Assembly (NCBI GenBank): GCA_903821605.1
Contig: CAIJLZ010000008.1
Coordinates: 62,001 to 126,000 of the forward strand
From: an uncultured Sphingomonadales bacterium
GTDB taxonomy: Bacteria > Pseudomonadota > Alphaproteobacteria > Sphingomonadales > Sphingomonadaceae
Length of the DNA stretch: 64,000 nucleotides
Reading direction: 5' to 3'
Made by a program: the position numbers and the translations under genes. Below, piece after piece: positions 1 to 9,145 of this stretch (its first letter is position 1; every line of letters begins with the position of its first letter). A model generated the notes under the pieces. It ran no database searches. It was not told the DNA's origin and saw nothing but the letters and a program-made list of their open reading frames with translations.

Positions 1-3000
1 GATAGAGTCCCATGCGCAGATCAAGATCGGGAACATAGGCCTCAGGGATCAAGATCGGCGCATCCACCGTGATCTGCGGCGAATATTTCTCCTGTTCGAA
101 CGCCGCCGCGATGCCCCCGGCACGCGCCGCCATGATCGCCTCTTCCAGCATCTGCTGATACAGTTCGAATCCGACTTCCTTGATATGGCCCGATTGTTCG
201 TCGCCCAGCAAATTGCCCGCGCCCCGAATGTCGAGATCATGGCTCGCAATCTGGAAGCCAGCCCCCAGCGAATCAAGATTGGCCAGCACCTGCAAGCGCT
301 TCTCGGCGGTGTCCGTCATCATCCGGTTCGGCGCGGTGGTAAGATAGGCATAAGCCCGCGTCTTCGACCGCCCGACCCGGCCCCGGATTTGATAGAGCTG
401 GGCCAGACCGAACATATCGGCTCGATGGACGATCATCGTATTGGCCGATGGAATATCGATCCCGCTCTCGATGATCGAGGTGGAGAGCAACACATCATAA
501 CGCTTGTCGTAAAAGGCCGACATCCGTTCTTCGACCTCGCTTGCGGCCATTTGGCCATGGGCGACGACATATTTCACCTCGGGCACTTCTTCGCGCAGAT
601 AGCGCTCGATATCCGGCAGGTCGGCCAGACGCGGCACGACGAGGAAGCTCTGCCCGCCGCGATAATGTTCGCGCAGCAACGCCTCGCGGATCACCACCGG
701 GTCCCACGGCATGACATAGGTGCGCACCGCCAGCCGATCGACCGGCGGGGTCTGAATGACCGACAATTCGCGCAGGCCCGACATCGCCATTTGCAGCGTG
801 CGCGGGATGGGGGTGGCGGTCAGCGTCAGGACATGGACATCGGCCTTGAGTGACTTCAGCTTTTCCTTGTGGGTGACGCCAAAGCGCTGCTCCTCGTCAA
901 CGATCACCAGCCCAAGCCGCTTGAACTCCACCCCCTTGGCAAGCAGCGCATGGGTGCCGATCACGACATCGACCGTGCCATCCGCCAACCCGTCGCGGGT
1001 CGCCTTGGCCTCAGCCGCCGGAACAAGGCGCGACAAACGCCCGACTTTCAGCGGGAAACCAGCGAAACGTTCGGCGAAGTTCGTATAATGCTGGCGCGCG
1101 AGCAGCGTCGTCGGACAGACGACCACCACTTGCTTGCCCGACATGGCGGCGACAAAGGCCGCGCGCAACGCGACCTCGGTCTTGCCAAAGCCGACATCAC
1201 CACACACCAGCCGGTCCATCGGCTTGCCACTCGCCAGATCGGCCACGACATCGCCAATGGCCCGATCCTGATCCTCGGTCTCGGCCCACGGGAAACGATC
1301 AACAAAAGCGGGATAGCCGCCGTGATCCGGTTCCATCACCACACCGGGGCGCAACGCGCGGGCGGCGGCGGTCTTCATCAACTCACCCGCAATCTCGCGG
1401 ATGCGCTCCTTCATCCGTGCCTTACGGGCCTGCCACGCAACCCCGCCCAGCTTATCGAGTTGGGCATCCTCTTCGCCCGCGCCATAGCGCGACAGCACGT
1501 CGATATTTTCGACCGGGACATATAGCTTGTCCCCACCCTGATAGCTCAGCGCGACGCAATCATGCGGCGACTGGCCGACCGGGATCGATACCAGCCCCTC
1601 ATAACGCCCGATGCCATGGTCTTGATGAACCACCAGATCACCGGGGCTGAGCGTCGCCAGTTCATTGATGAAGGCGTCGGCATTTTTCTTGCGCTTGGCC
1701 CGGCGGACAAGCCGGTCGCCCAGCATGTCCTGTTCCGTCAGGACCGCCACATCCGGCGTGGTGAAACCATGATCGAGCGGCAACACGGCCAGCGCGGCAC
1801 TGCCCGTATAGGCCTGTCCCAACGCATCCTGCCAATCGTCCGCCAACGGCGCAGCCGCAAGGCCATGATCGGCAAGCAGCCCGGCGAGCCGTTCCCGCGA
1901 ACCGCGCGAATAGCTGGCAAGCACGACCTTGCGCCCGCCACGCCCCAGCGCCCGGACATGGGCGGCGACCGCCTCATAAATATTCACGCCCTGTGCGCGT
2001 TCCGGCGCAAAATCGCGCGCGCCATCAACGCCGAAGTCGATAACGCTCGCCGTTTCCGGTTCATGAAAGGGGGTCATCAGGTGGATCACCCGGTCATCAA
2101 TCGCCGCTGCCCATTGGTCGGGCGTGAGATAGAGGCTGTCCGGCTTGAGCGGGCGATAGCTACCCGGATCGGCCTTCAGCGCCCGATCGCGATTGGCAAA
2201 ATAATCGGCAATCGCATCGAACCGCGCCTCGGCGGCCCCGGCCACACCGGAATCGCGCACGATCACATCCTGCAACCCGAGATGATCGAACAGCGTTTCG
2301 AGCCGCTCCTCGAACAACGGCAGCCAATGCTCCATGCCCGCCAACCGCCGCCCGTCGCTCACCGCCTGATACAGCGGGTCGCCCGTCGCGGTCGCGCCGA
2401 ATTGTTCGCGATAGCGCCCCCGGAAGCGCTTGATGCTCTCCTCATCAAGCAGCGCCTCGGACGCAGGCAACAGGGTGAAGCCGTCGATCCGGCCAATGCT
2501 GCGCTGATCCTGCGGATCGAATTGGCGGACGGATTCAATCTCGTCACCGAAGAAATCGAGGCGGAGCGCCATTTCCTCGCCCGAAGGCCACAGATCGACC
2601 AACCCGCCGCGCACCGCATATTCACCCTGATCCGCGACCGTATCCGACCTGAGATAGCCATTGGCCTGAAGCAGCAACGCCAACTGGTCGCGCTCGATCC
2701 GCTCACCCGGCGCCAGCCGCGCAACAAGCTGACGCACCCGAAACGGGGTCAGCGTGCGCTGGGTCGCCGCGTTCACGGTGGTGACAAGCAATTGCGGCCC
2801 CGTTGATTTGGCCTGCAAGCGGTGCAGCGCGGCCAGCCGTTCGGCCGCCGACCGCAGGCCCGGCGAGGCGCGATCATAGGGCAGGCAATCCCATGCCGGG
2901 AAGGCGATCAGCTCAATCTCAGGCGCAAAATAATGGGCGGAATCGAGCACCGTCCGCATCATCGCCTCGTCGGGCGCAATATAGACCGCGCGCCCGCCTT

Positions 3001-3115
3001 TGCTGGCGGCAACCGCACGGGCGAGATCAGCCAGCAGCCAGGGCAGGAACCCGGGCGGCGCACCCGCAAGGGTCAGCGGCGATGATGCGGCAAGAATGCG
3101 GTTCAGGTCAGGCAT
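1..3115 (-). CDS. mfd: Transcription-repair coupling factor Mfd (C-terminus beyond window)
   Basis: Mfd is a DNA translocase that removes RNA polymerase stalled at lesions and recruits UvrA. I translated the minus strand from the ATG at 3115-3113 (MPDLNRILAASSP) and it stays open to the window edge, giving 1038 codons against about 1150 usual. The missing part is the C-terminal D7 region. Visible are the UvrB-homology N-terminal part, the RNA-polymerase-interacting CarD/TRCF-like segment (DLVVHQDHGIGRYEGL), a Walker A (CGDVGFGKTE, near residue 640), a DEEQ Walker B followed by RFG, the helicase motif TATPIPRTL, and the TRG-type motif GRVGRS. It lies 80 bp downstream of sdhE on the same strand. 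Several long plus-strand frames opposite it are codon-bias shadows. Identity is secure. Confidence 0.97.
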   Translation of the reverse strand, partial: MPDLNRILAASSPLTLAGAPPGFLPWLLADLARAVAASKGGRAVYIAPDEAMMRTVLDSAHYFAPEIELIAFPAWDCLPYDRASPGLRSAAERLAALHRLQAKSTGPQLLVTTVNAATQRTLTPFRVRQLVARLAPGERIERDQLALLLQANGYLRSDTVADQGEYAVRGGLVDLWPSGEEMALRLDFFGDEIESVRQFDPQDQRSIGRIDGFTLLPASEALLDEESIKRFRGRYREQFGATATGDPLYQAVSDGRRLAGMEHWLPLFEERLETLFDHLGLQDVIVRDSGVAGAAEARFDAIADYFANRDRALKADPGSYRPLKPDSLYLTPDQWAAAIDDRVIHLMTPFHEPETASVIDFGVDGARDFAPERAQGVNIYEAVAAHVRALGRGGRKVVLASYSRGSRERLAGLLADHGLAAAPLADDWQDALGQAYTGSAALAVLPLDHGFTTPDVAVLTEQDMLGDRLVRRAKRKKNADAFINELATLSPGDLVVHQDHGIGRYEGLVSIPVGQSPHDCVALSYQGGDKLYVPVENIDVLSRYGAGEEDAQLDKLGGVAWQARKARMKERIREIAGELMKTAAARALRPGVVMEPDHGGYPAFVDRFPWAETEDQDRAIGDVVADLASGKPMDRLVCGDVGFGKTEVALRAAFVAAMSGKQVVVVCPTTLLARQHYTNFAERFAGFPLKVGRLSRLVPAAEAKATRDGLADGTVDVVIGTHALLAKGVEFKRLGLVIVDEEQRFGVTHKEKLKSLKADVHVLTLTATPIPRTLQMAMSGLRELSVIQTPPVDRLAVRTYVMPWDPVVIREALLREHYRGGQSFLVVPRLADLPDIERYLREEVPEVKYVVAHGQMAASEVEERMSAFYDKRYDVLLSTSIIESGIDIPSANTMIVHRADMFGLAQLYQIRGRVGRSKTRAYAYLTTAPNRMMTDTAEKRLQVLANLDSLGAGFQIASHDLDIRGAGNLLGDEQSGHIKEVGFELYQQMLEEAIMAARAGGIAAAFEQEKYSPQITVDAPILIPEAYVPDLDLRMGLY

Positions 3116-3195
3116 CAGTCAATTTCCACCCATCATTCTCGCCGCCATCATCCCGCAGCCATCACGCCTGTGCAGCCGGGCCGCTCGGCCCAGCC

Positions 3196-3474
3196 TCATT
3201 TCTCGATGTCGATGTAGTCCAGCTTGCGCATCGCATCCATCATCGGCCCTTCATAAGCCGCCGGACAGGGGATGGTGCCGATGATCCAGCCCATGATCTC
3301 GACGTCTTCTTCGTCCATCAGGCGCTCGTACCAAAGCAGTTGCTCTTCCGAAAAATCGGCAGCGTAGCGGTCATAAAAACAGCCGATCATGATGTCGGCT
3401 TCCTTGGTGCCGCGGTGCCAAGAGCGGAAGCCGAGGCGCTTCAGACGGTTTTCCCGGCTCAAATCGGTGGTCAT
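3196..3474 (-). CDS. sdhE: Succinate dehydrogenase flavinylation/assembly factor SdhE (SDHAF2/YgfY family)
   Basis: A 92-residue protein of the SdhE/SDHAF2 family, which promotes covalent FAD attachment to the succinate dehydrogenase flavoprotein in the cytoplasm. The family signature RGxxE is present as RGTKE at residues 21-25, followed by the acidic helix region DEEDVEIMGWIIG. I chose the ATG at 3474 (MTTDLSRENRLKRLGFRSW) because family members begin a few residues before the RLKRL segment. The longer open frame upstream only overlaps the divergent recG. It is divergent from recG with 76 bp between starts, and mfd follows on the same strand. The sdh genes themselves are not in the window. 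Confidence 0.94.
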   Translation of the reverse strand: MTTDLSRENRLKRLGFRSWHRGTKEADIMIGCFYDRYAADFSEEQLLWYERLMDEEDVEIMGWIIGTIPCPAAYEGPMMDAMRKLDYIDIEK

Positions 3475-3550
3475 GGCAAAATCCCATCCATGCAAAAAAG
3501 GCCGGCGGGCCAGTTGCGGCCTGTCGGCTGGGTGATAGAACCCCCTAACC

Positions 3551-5614
3551 ATGCGCCCTGAGATTCTCAATCCGTTCTTTGCTGAAACCAGTGCCTTGAA
3601 GGGCATCGGGCCAGCACTTGCCAAGCCGCTATCGCGGCTGGGGCTGGAACGCGTTGTCGACATTGCCTTTCACTTGCCGGTCAGTTGGATCGACCGGGTT
3701 GCGGTCGACAGCATCGAAGAGCGCGATGCCGGTAAGGTCATCGTCATCACGGTCACGCCGACCGATTACCGCGCCTCCGCCGGACGCGGACCGTTCCGCG
3801 TCGTGACCCAGGATCAGGACGGCAATATTCTCAACCTTGTCTATTTCGGCAACGCATCGGCCTGGGTGCGCAAATTATTCCCGCTGATGGAGCCGCGGAT
3901 CATTACCGGCAAGCTCGAACTTTATGGCCAAAACGCCCAGATCGTGCATCCAGACCATGTCTGGAAGCCAGAAGAGGCCGTCACGCTGCCCGCCCGCGAA
4001 CCGGTCTATCCCTTATCCGAAGGGATGGCCAACAAGCGCATGGGCGAGCTGGCGAAACAGGCCATCGCCCGCGCGCCCGATCTGCCGGAGTGGATCGAAC
4101 CCAGCCTGCGCGGCCAACAGGGCTGGCCCGGCTGGCTCGAAGCGTTGCAGCGCGTCCACGCCGATCCGGCGGATGAAAAGGCGCGCAACCGGCTCGCCTA
4201 TGATGAAATTTTCGCCAATCAACTCGCGCTGATGCTCGTCCGCGCCTCATCCCGCCGACGCAAGGGCACGCCGCTCCATGGCGACGGGCGGCTGCGCGTG
4301 ATGCTCGACCTGCCCTATGAACCAACCGGGGCGCAACGTCGCACGATTGGCGAGATCGAGGGCGACATGATGCAATCCGTGCCGATGGTCCGGCTGCTGC
4401 AAGGCGATGTCGGATCGGGCAAGACCTATGTCGCGCTGAACGCGATGCTGGCAGCGGTCGAGGCCGGCGCGCAGGCGGCGATGCTTGCCCCGACCGAAAT
4501 CCTCGCGCGCCAGCATTACGACAATATCCGCCGGATGGTGGCCGGGCTACCGGTCAATGTCGCGATCCTGACCGGGCGCGACAAGGGCAAGGTGCGCGAA
4601 TCCGTGCTGATGGGGCTGGCGGACGGATCGATCCACATCCTGATCGGCACCCACGCGATCTTTCAGGAAAAGGTCGCCTATCGCAACCTCGGGCTGGCGG
4701 TGGTCGATGAACAGCACCGCTTCGGCGTGGCACAGCGTATGATGCTCGCCGCCAAGGCCGAACGGCCCCCGCATCTGCTGGTCATGACGGCGACACCCAT
4801 TCCGCGCACGCTGACCCTGTCGCATTATGGCGAGATGGATATTTCCCGGCTCGATGAAATGCCGCCCGGCCGCCAGCCCATCGAAACCCGCGTTCTCAGC
4901 GTTGAGCGGCTTGACGAGGTGATCGAGGCGCTAGGCCGTCATATCGAACGCCATGGACAAGCCTATTGGGTCTGCCCCTTGGTCGAGGAAAGCGAACTTT
5001 CCGATCAAGCCGCCGCCGAGGATCGCGCGGCGGTGTTGCAGGCGCGCTTCGGCACCCAACGGATCGGCCTTGTCCATGGCCGCATGAAGGGGCCGGAAAA
5101 AGACAAGGTGATGGAACGCTTCGCCTCAGGCGAACTCTCGGTGCTGGTTGCCACCACGGTGATCGAGGTTGGCGTCGACGTGCCCAATTCCACCTTGATG
5201 ATCATCGAAGGGGCCGACCGCTTCGGCCTTGCGCAACTTCACCAATTGCGCGGCCGCGTAGGCCGGGGCGAGGGCAAGTCGGTCTGCCTGTTGCTACGCA
5301 ATCCCCAATTGTCGGAAACCGCACGGGCGCGCCTCGCGTTGATGCGCGAAAGCAATGACGGCTTCCGCATCGCCGAAGAAGATTTGAAGCTGCGCGGTGG
5401 CGGCGAGCTGCTGGGCACGCGCCAGTCGGGCGAAGCGCAATATCGGCTCGCCACCCCGGAAAAAATCGACGCCTTGATCGCCATGGCGCATGATGATGCC
5501 CGGCTGTTGGTCGACCGCGATGGCGGGCTGGAAGGCCCGCGCGGACAGGCGGCACGGGTCGCGCTTTACCTGTTTGAGCGCGATGCGGCGGTGGGCTTGC
5601 TGCGGGCGGGCTAA
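3551..5614 (+). CDS. recG: ATP-dependent DNA helicase RecG
   Basis: RecG remodels stalled replication forks and Holliday junctions. The 687-residue length matches the family. An N-terminal wedge/OB region contains a helix-hairpin-helix-like start (LKGIGPALAKPL). Walker A is GDVGSGKT at about 285-292 and the DEQH box is at about 386-389, followed by RFGVAQR. Downstream come TATPIPRTL, VATTVIEVGVDVPN and the TRG motif with QLRGRVGRG. The ATG at 3551 follows 76 bp of intergenic DNA shared with divergent sdhE. Divergent mfd/sdhE and recG put two fork and lesion-processing motors side by side. Confidence 0.97.
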   Translation: MRPEILNPFFAETSALKGIGPALAKPLSRLGLERVVDIAFHLPVSWIDRVAVDSIEERDAGKVIVITVTPTDYRASAGRGPFRVVTQDQDGNILNLVYFGNASAWVRKLFPLMEPRIITGKLELYGQNAQIVHPDHVWKPEEAVTLPAREPVYPLSEGMANKRMGELAKQAIARAPDLPEWIEPSLRGQQGWPGWLEALQRVHADPADEKARNRLAYDEIFANQLALMLVRASSRRRKGTPLHGDGRLRVMLDLPYEPTGAQRRTIGEIEGDMMQSVPMVRLLQGDVGSGKTYVALNAMLAAVEAGAQAAMLAPTEILARQHYDNIRRMVAGLPVNVAILTGRDKGKVRESVLMGLADGSIHILIGTHAIFQEKVAYRNLGLAVVDEQHRFGVAQRMMLAAKAERPPHLLVMTATPIPRTLTLSHYGEMDISRLDEMPPGRQPIETRVLSVERLDEVIEALGRHIERHGQAYWVCPLVEESELSDQAAAEDRAAVLQARFGTQRIGLVHGRMKGPEKDKVMERFASGELSVLVATTVIEVGVDVPNSTLMIIEGADRFGLAQLHQLRGRVGRGEGKSVCLLLRNPQLSETARARLALMRESNDGFRIAEEDLKLRGGGELLGTRQSGEAQYRLATPEKIDALIAMAHDDARLLVDRDGGLEGPRGQAARVALYLFERDAAVGLLRAG

Positions 5615-5715
5615 ACCCTTATCCATTCAAGCAACATTCAGCTAAGCAGGCGTTATCTGTCAGATGAAGTTACAGTTGGCCGTAGCCCCGAATCGGCCCG
5701 CGCGGAGAGAATAAG

Positions 5716-6396
5716 ATGACGAAAAGTCGTGCGATCACCCTGAAATGGCTGGCCCCGCTGGCATTGCTGGCGCTGTCCGCCTGCGCCACCCCGTTTAAGG
5801 CCGATGTATCCCGTTTTCAGGCGATGCCGGCGCCGTCGAACCAAAGCTTTTATATCCAGCCAGCCGACCCGAAGAATGAGGGCGGGCTGGAATTCGCCAA
5901 TTATGCCAAGCTCGTCAGCCAGAAGTTGGAAGGCATTGGCTATCGTCCCGCGACCGATGCCAAGGGTGCCAGCCTGCTGGTCTCGCTTGATTACGGGATC
6001 GACAAGGGCACCGAAAAAGTCCGCACTTGGCCGCGCTCCTATATCGGCATGGGCTATGGCTATGGTTTTGGCCCCGGCTGGGGACCGGGCTTTGGTCGCT
6101 ATCCTTATTGGGGCGCGTCACCCTATTATTACGGCTGGTATGATCCGTTCTGGAATAGCCCTTGGGATTATCAGGATGTCGAGAGCTTTACCGAGTTCAC
6201 CAGCTTCCTTGATCTGAAGATCAGCCGCGCAATCGATGGCGACCGCGTATTTGAGGGCGTGGCCAAGGCCCATTCGACCAATGACAAGCTGACCCAGCTT
6301 GTGCCGAATCTGGTCGAGGCAATGTTCACCAACTTCCCCGGCAATTCGGGCGAAGAAATCAAGATCACCGTCCCGCCGCCCGCCAAGGGCAAGTAA
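5716..6396 (+). CDS. DUF4136 family lipoprotein
   Basis: A 226-residue predicted lipoprotein: positively charged start, hydrophobic stretch, and lipobox LSAC with the acylated Cys near residue 23. The mature part begins with short beta-like segments (FKADVSRFQ, SFYIQPAD) and a region IGYRPATDAKGASLLVSLDYGID that matches the DUF4136 fold. A central Gly/Tyr/Trp/Pro-rich patch (about residues 112-150) is unusual and probably disordered or surface-exposed. Start ATG at 5716 is preceded by GGAGAG. Its function is unknown; members are envelope proteins. It is a single gene ahead of fdxA, with a hairpin between them. Confidence 0.85.
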   Translation: MTKSRAITLKWLAPLALLALSACATPFKADVSRFQAMPAPSNQSFYIQPADPKNEGGLEFANYAKLVSQKLEGIGYRPATDAKGASLLVSLDYGIDKGTEKVRTWPRSYIGMGYGYGFGPGWGPGFGRYPYWGASPYYYGWYDPFWNSPWDYQDVESFTEFTSFLDLKISRAIDGDRVFEGVAKAHSTNDKLTQLVPNLVEAMFTNFPGNSGEEIKITVPPPAKGK

Positions 6397-6431
6397 TCGC
6401 CGCCACCCCTTGGCGGAAAATGGTGCATCCC

Positions 6432-6464
6432 AGAGGCGTGTTCGTGATTGACGGACGCGCCTCT
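6432..6464. other. Long hairpin after the DUF4136 gene, overlapping the fdxA promoter
   Basis: A 12-bp inverted repeat (AGAGGCGTGTTC at 6432-6443 against GGACGCGCCTCT at 6453-6464, two G-T pairs) with a 9-base loop. No T-run follows, so it is a weak terminator at best. The fdxA -35 candidate lies in its loop and right arm. Confidence 0.55.
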
Positions 6465-6476
6465 CCAGCATAATCG
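6448..6476 (+). promoter_or_regulatory. Probable promoter of fdxA
   Basis: TTGACG (6448-6453), a 17-base spacer and TAATCG (6471-6476) fit a sigma-70-type promoter, placing transcription start about 30 bases upstream of the fdxA ATG. Read from sequence only. Confidence 0.5.
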
Positions 6477-6510
6477 GGTTACGAATTCCGAAGTTGGAGA
6501 CTGAACTCAA

Positions 6511-6852
6511 ATGGCTTACGTCGTCACCGATGCCTGCATCCGCTGCAAGTACATGGATTGCGTGGAGGTGTGCCCCGTCGACTGCTTCTACGAAGGCGAG
6601 AACATGCTCGTCATCAACCCGAGCGAATGCATCGACTGCGGTGTGTGTGAACCGGAATGCCCGGCGGAAGCGATCTTGCCCGACACCGAAAGCGGTCTCG
6701 AAAAGTGGCTGGAACTGAACGCGACCTATTCTGCGCAGTGGCCGAACGTCACCCGCAAGGCCGACCAGACTCCGCCGGATGCCGATGAGCATAAGGGCGA
6801 AGAAGGCAAGTTCGACAAGTACTTCTCGGCCGAAGGCGGCAAGGGCGACTGA
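6511..6852 (+). CDS. fdxA: Seven-iron ferredoxin FdxA
   Basis: A 113-residue cytoplasmic 3Fe-4S/4Fe-4S ferredoxin. The N-terminal cluster ligands appear as [21 protein letters not shown]; the second set is [16 protein letters not shown]. The C-terminal extension after about residue 60 ([20 protein letters not shown]) is typical of the Azotobacter FdI/FdxA type and ends in an acidic, lysine-rich tail. The ATG at 6511 follows TTGGAGA. Its electron-transfer partner is not indicated by neighbours; carD follows after 243 bp. Confidence in the family is high, but the redox partner is unknown. Confidence 0.95.
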   Translation: MAYVVTDACIRCKYMDCVEVCPVDCFYEGENMLVINPSECIDCGVCEPECPAEAILPDTESGLEKWLELNATYSAQWPNVTRKADQTPPDADEHKGEEGKFDKYFSAEGGKGD

Positions 6853-6944
6853 TCGCCCTCAGCCGGGCGCGATCCCGGCCAAAGGCCTTCTCCCTTCAAC
6901 CCACTGGATTTTTTGTGACGACTCTGTTAAAGAGACGTTACCCG

Positions 6945-6968
6945 CCGGGATGTGCCCTCACGTCCCGG
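6945..6968 (+). other. Stable tetraloop hairpin in the leader region of carD
   Basis: CCGGGATGTG (6945-6954), loop CCCT, CACGTCCCGG (6959-6968): a 10-bp stem with one T-G pair. It lies in the 243-bp gap between fdxA and carD and is not followed by a T-run, so it looks like leader structure and not a terminator. Nothing else coding is visible in this gap. Confidence 0.5.
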
Positions 6969-7095
6969 TGTTCCTTTGGTGCGAAAATTCACGGGAGTTC
7001 GATGGTCGCAAACTGGGTAATGCCGGTGGAATCTGTTTCACCGCAATGCACCCGTTTCGCTGCCCGCCTCCCCCGGTTGAAAGGCTTTCTAAAGC

Positions 7096-7614
7096 ATGGC
7101 TAGCACGGCGCTGAGCTTTGATGTCGGCGATTATGTCGTTTATCCGAAACATGGCGTTGGTCGCGTCATTGAGCTCCAGAATCAGGAAATCGCTGGTATT
7201 TCCCTGGAACTCTATGTCCTGCGCTTTGAAAAGGAGAAAATGACTCTCCGGGTGCCGACCAACAAGGCCGAAAGCGTCGGCATGCGCAAGCTGTCGACCG
7301 GCGCACAGATGCAGGAAGCATTGGCAACCCTCAAGGGCAAGCCGAAGGTCAAGCGCACCATGTGGTCGCGCCGCGCCCAGGAATATGAAGCGAAGATCAA
7401 TTCGGGCGACCTCGTGTCGATCGCCGAAGTGGTGCGCGACCTGTATCGTGCTGAAGACCAGCCGGAACAGTCCTATTCCGAACGCCAGATTTTCGAGGCC
7501 GCAACCAGCCGCCTCGCGCGCGAACTGGCCGCGATGGAACAGCTCGATGAGCCGGGCGCACAGGATAAGATCATCGATATCCTGCGCAAGGCGGCTGTTG
7601 CCCTCGTCAAGTAA
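7096..7614 (+). CDS. carD: CarD/CdnL-family RNA-polymerase-binding regulator
   Basis: A 172-residue member of the CarD_CdnL_TRCF family, which binds the RNA polymerase beta subunit and stabilises open complexes, especially at rRNA promoters. The N-terminal RNA-polymerase-interaction domain begins FDVGDYVVYPKHGVGRVIEL and continues to about residue 60. The C-terminal helical DNA-binding part holds KPKVKRTMWSRRAQEYEAKI and SERQIFEAATSRLARELAAM. Length and architecture match alphaproteobacterial CdnL. The 18-bp gap to lolD suggests co-transcription. The same fold occurs within mfd at the start of this window. Confidence 0.92.
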   Translation: MASTALSFDVGDYVVYPKHGVGRVIELQNQEIAGISLELYVLRFEKEKMTLRVPTNKAESVGMRKLSTGAQMQEALATLKGKPKVKRTMWSRRAQEYEAKINSGDLVSIAEVVRDLYRAEDQPEQSYSERQIFEAATSRLARELAAMEQLDEPGAQDKIIDILRKAAVALVK

Positions 7615-7632
7615 GACCGCTACCGACGGGGC

Positions 7633-8499
7633 ATGACCACAGGTCCCGTTCTCGCCGTTTCCAACCTCAAGCGTTCATTCCTGCAAGGGGATGAGCGCAT
7701 AGAGGTGTTGCGCGGTGTCAGTCTGAACATCCAGCCCGGCGAGATCGTCGCCCTGCTTGGCCCGTCAGGGTCGGGAAAATCGACGCTGTTGCAGGCGGTT
7801 GGCCTGTTGGAAGGCGGGTTCGATGGCTCGATCCGCATCTGCGGCGAAGAGGCGGCCAAGCTTGATGCCGCAGAACGCACCCGCGTGCGCCGTGACGCCT
7901 TGGGCTTCATCTACCAGTTTCACCATCTACTGCCCGATTTCAACGCGCTGGAAAATGTCGTCCTGCCGCAACTGATCGCAGGCGCAGACACTCCCGCTGC
8001 CGAGGCGCGCGCTGCGGAACTGCTCGGCGCGCTGGGGCTTGCGGGCCGCTTGCGTCATCGCCCCAGCCAGCTATCGGGCGGCGAACAGCAGCGCGTGGCC
8101 GTCGCGCGGGCCTTGGCGAACCGCCCGGCGCTCATTCTGGCCGACGAACCCACCGGTAATCTCGACGAAAGCACCGCCGATCTGGTGTTTGGTGAATTTC
8201 TCCGCCTTGTCCGCACGGAAAGCGGCGCCGCCTTGGTCGCCACCCATAATGAACGCCTTGCACGGCGCATGGATCGGGTGTTGCGCCTGCATGATGGCCA
8301 GTTGCACGATGTGACGGGCGAACCGGTCGCGGCAAGCGAACCGGCAACGGCACCGACTGAACTGGCGGCACTCGACGCGATGGTGCGGGAAGTGCACCAA
8401 CTCCGCATCGCAAGCGACACGCTCTCACCGCAAGAACTGGAAGGCCGGTCCGTGACGGTGTGGAGCGCAATTGAGGATTATGTGAGCCGTCAGGGCTAA
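7633..8499 (+). CDS. lolD: LolD-type ABC transporter ATP-binding protein with C-terminal extension
   Basis: An ATPase of the LolD/MacB class, predicted to energise lipoprotein release from the inner membrane. Motifs in order: Walker [10 protein letters not shown] (about residues 43-51), Q-loop [17 protein letters not shown] (the LolD-like hallmark), signature [15 protein letters not shown], Walker [13 protein letters not shown], and the H-loop ATHNERLA. The core ends near residue 226, the usual family length. Here a further roughly 60 residues follow, mostly charged or helical, ending [11 protein letters not shown]. No lolC/lolE permease gene is adjacent. Co-transcription with carD is likely. 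The assignment to LolD over another MacB-like ATPase rests on the motifs only. Confidence 0.83.
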   Translation: MTTGPVLAVSNLKRSFLQGDERIEVLRGVSLNIQPGEIVALLGPSGSGKSTLLQAVGLLEGGFDGSIRICGEEAAKLDAAERTRVRRDALGFIYQFHHLLPDFNALENVVLPQLIAGADTPAAEARAAELLGALGLAGRLRHRPSQLSGGEQQRVAVARALANRPALILADEPTGNLDESTADLVFGEFLRLVRTESGAALVATHNERLARRMDRVLRLHDGQLHDVTGEPVAASEPATAPTELAALDAMVREVHQLRIASDTLSPQELEGRSVTVWSAIEDYVSRQG

Positions 8500-8501
8500 A
8501 A

Positions 8502-8530
8502 GATATTGAGGCTATCGCCGCCTCAATATC
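8502..8530. terminator. Shared hairpin terminator between convergent lolD and folE
   Basis: A perfect 11-bp inverted repeat, GATATTGAGGC (8502-8512) and GCCTCAATATC (8520-8530), with a 7-base loop. It starts 2 bases after the lolD stop and covers the folE stop codon. Read on the minus strand it is followed by TTTT, so it best fits as the folE terminator and may also stop lolD transcripts. Confidence 0.75.
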
Positions 8531-9116
8531 CCATCAGGCTGAGCACTTCCTTACGGCTGCGATGATCTTCCAAAAAGCTGCCAAGCAAGCGACTGGTCGT
8601 CATCGCGACGCCCGGTGTTTTCACCCCGCGCCCGGTCATGCAACCATGGGTCGCCTCGATCACCACGGCCACGCCATGCGGCTGAAGATGTTCCCAAATG
8701 CACTGGGCAACTTCGGCGGTCAGGCGTTCCTGCACCTGCAAGCGGCGGGCGAAGCCATGCAGCACGCGGGCCAGCTTCGAAATACCCACCACCCGGTTCT
8801 TCGGCATATAGGCGATGGAGGCCTTGCCCGAAATCGGGGCCATATGGTGTTCGCAATGCGACTGGAACGGAATATCCTTCAGCAGCACGATCTCGTCATA
8901 GCCGCCAACCTCTTCAAAGGTGCGGGACAGGTGCAGCGAGGGATCTTCATCATAACCGGCGCAATATTCCTTCCACGCCCGCGCCACACGCTTCGGCGTA
9001 TCGACCAGCCCTTCACGCGCGGGATCTTCCCCGGTCCAACGCAACAGGGTGCGGATCGCCTCTTCAACGTTTTCCGGCACGGGAACCTTGCTGAATTCGC
9101 CAGCGTCCTTGTGCAT
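8523..9116 (-). CDS. folE: GTP cyclohydrolase I FolE
   Basis: Catalyses GTP to 7,8-dihydroneopterin triphosphate, the first step of folate synthesis. 197 residues. Zinc and active-site residues are visible: the Cys-His pair in SHCEHHMAPISGKASIAYMP and the later Cys in ATHGCMTGRGV, giving the CxxH...C arrangement of the zinc-dependent type IA enzyme. The ATG at 9116 is preceded by AGGAGA. It sits 29 bp downstream of thyA on the same strand; dihydrofolate is a product of the thyA reaction, so the pair shares folate metabolism. No folA is visible here. Confidence 0.97.
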   Translation of the reverse strand: MHKDAGEFSKVPVPENVEEAIRTLLRWTGEDPAREGLVDTPKRVARAWKEYCAGYDEDPSLHLSRTFEEVGGYDEIVLLKDIPFQSHCEHHMAPISGKASIAYMPKNRVVGISKLARVLHGFARRLQVQERLTAEVAQCIWEHLQPHGVAVVIEATHGCMTGRGVKTPGVAMTTSRLLGSFLEDHRSRKEVLSLMGY

Positions 9117-9145
9117 TCATTCTCTCCTGTCAGGCGATTTATCGA

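Noticed and set aside
185-2806. Three long plus-strand frames opposite mfd
   Set aside because: They are antisense to a clear Mfd reading frame and their translations are Arg/His/Ala-rich without any family pattern, as expected from third-position GC bias.
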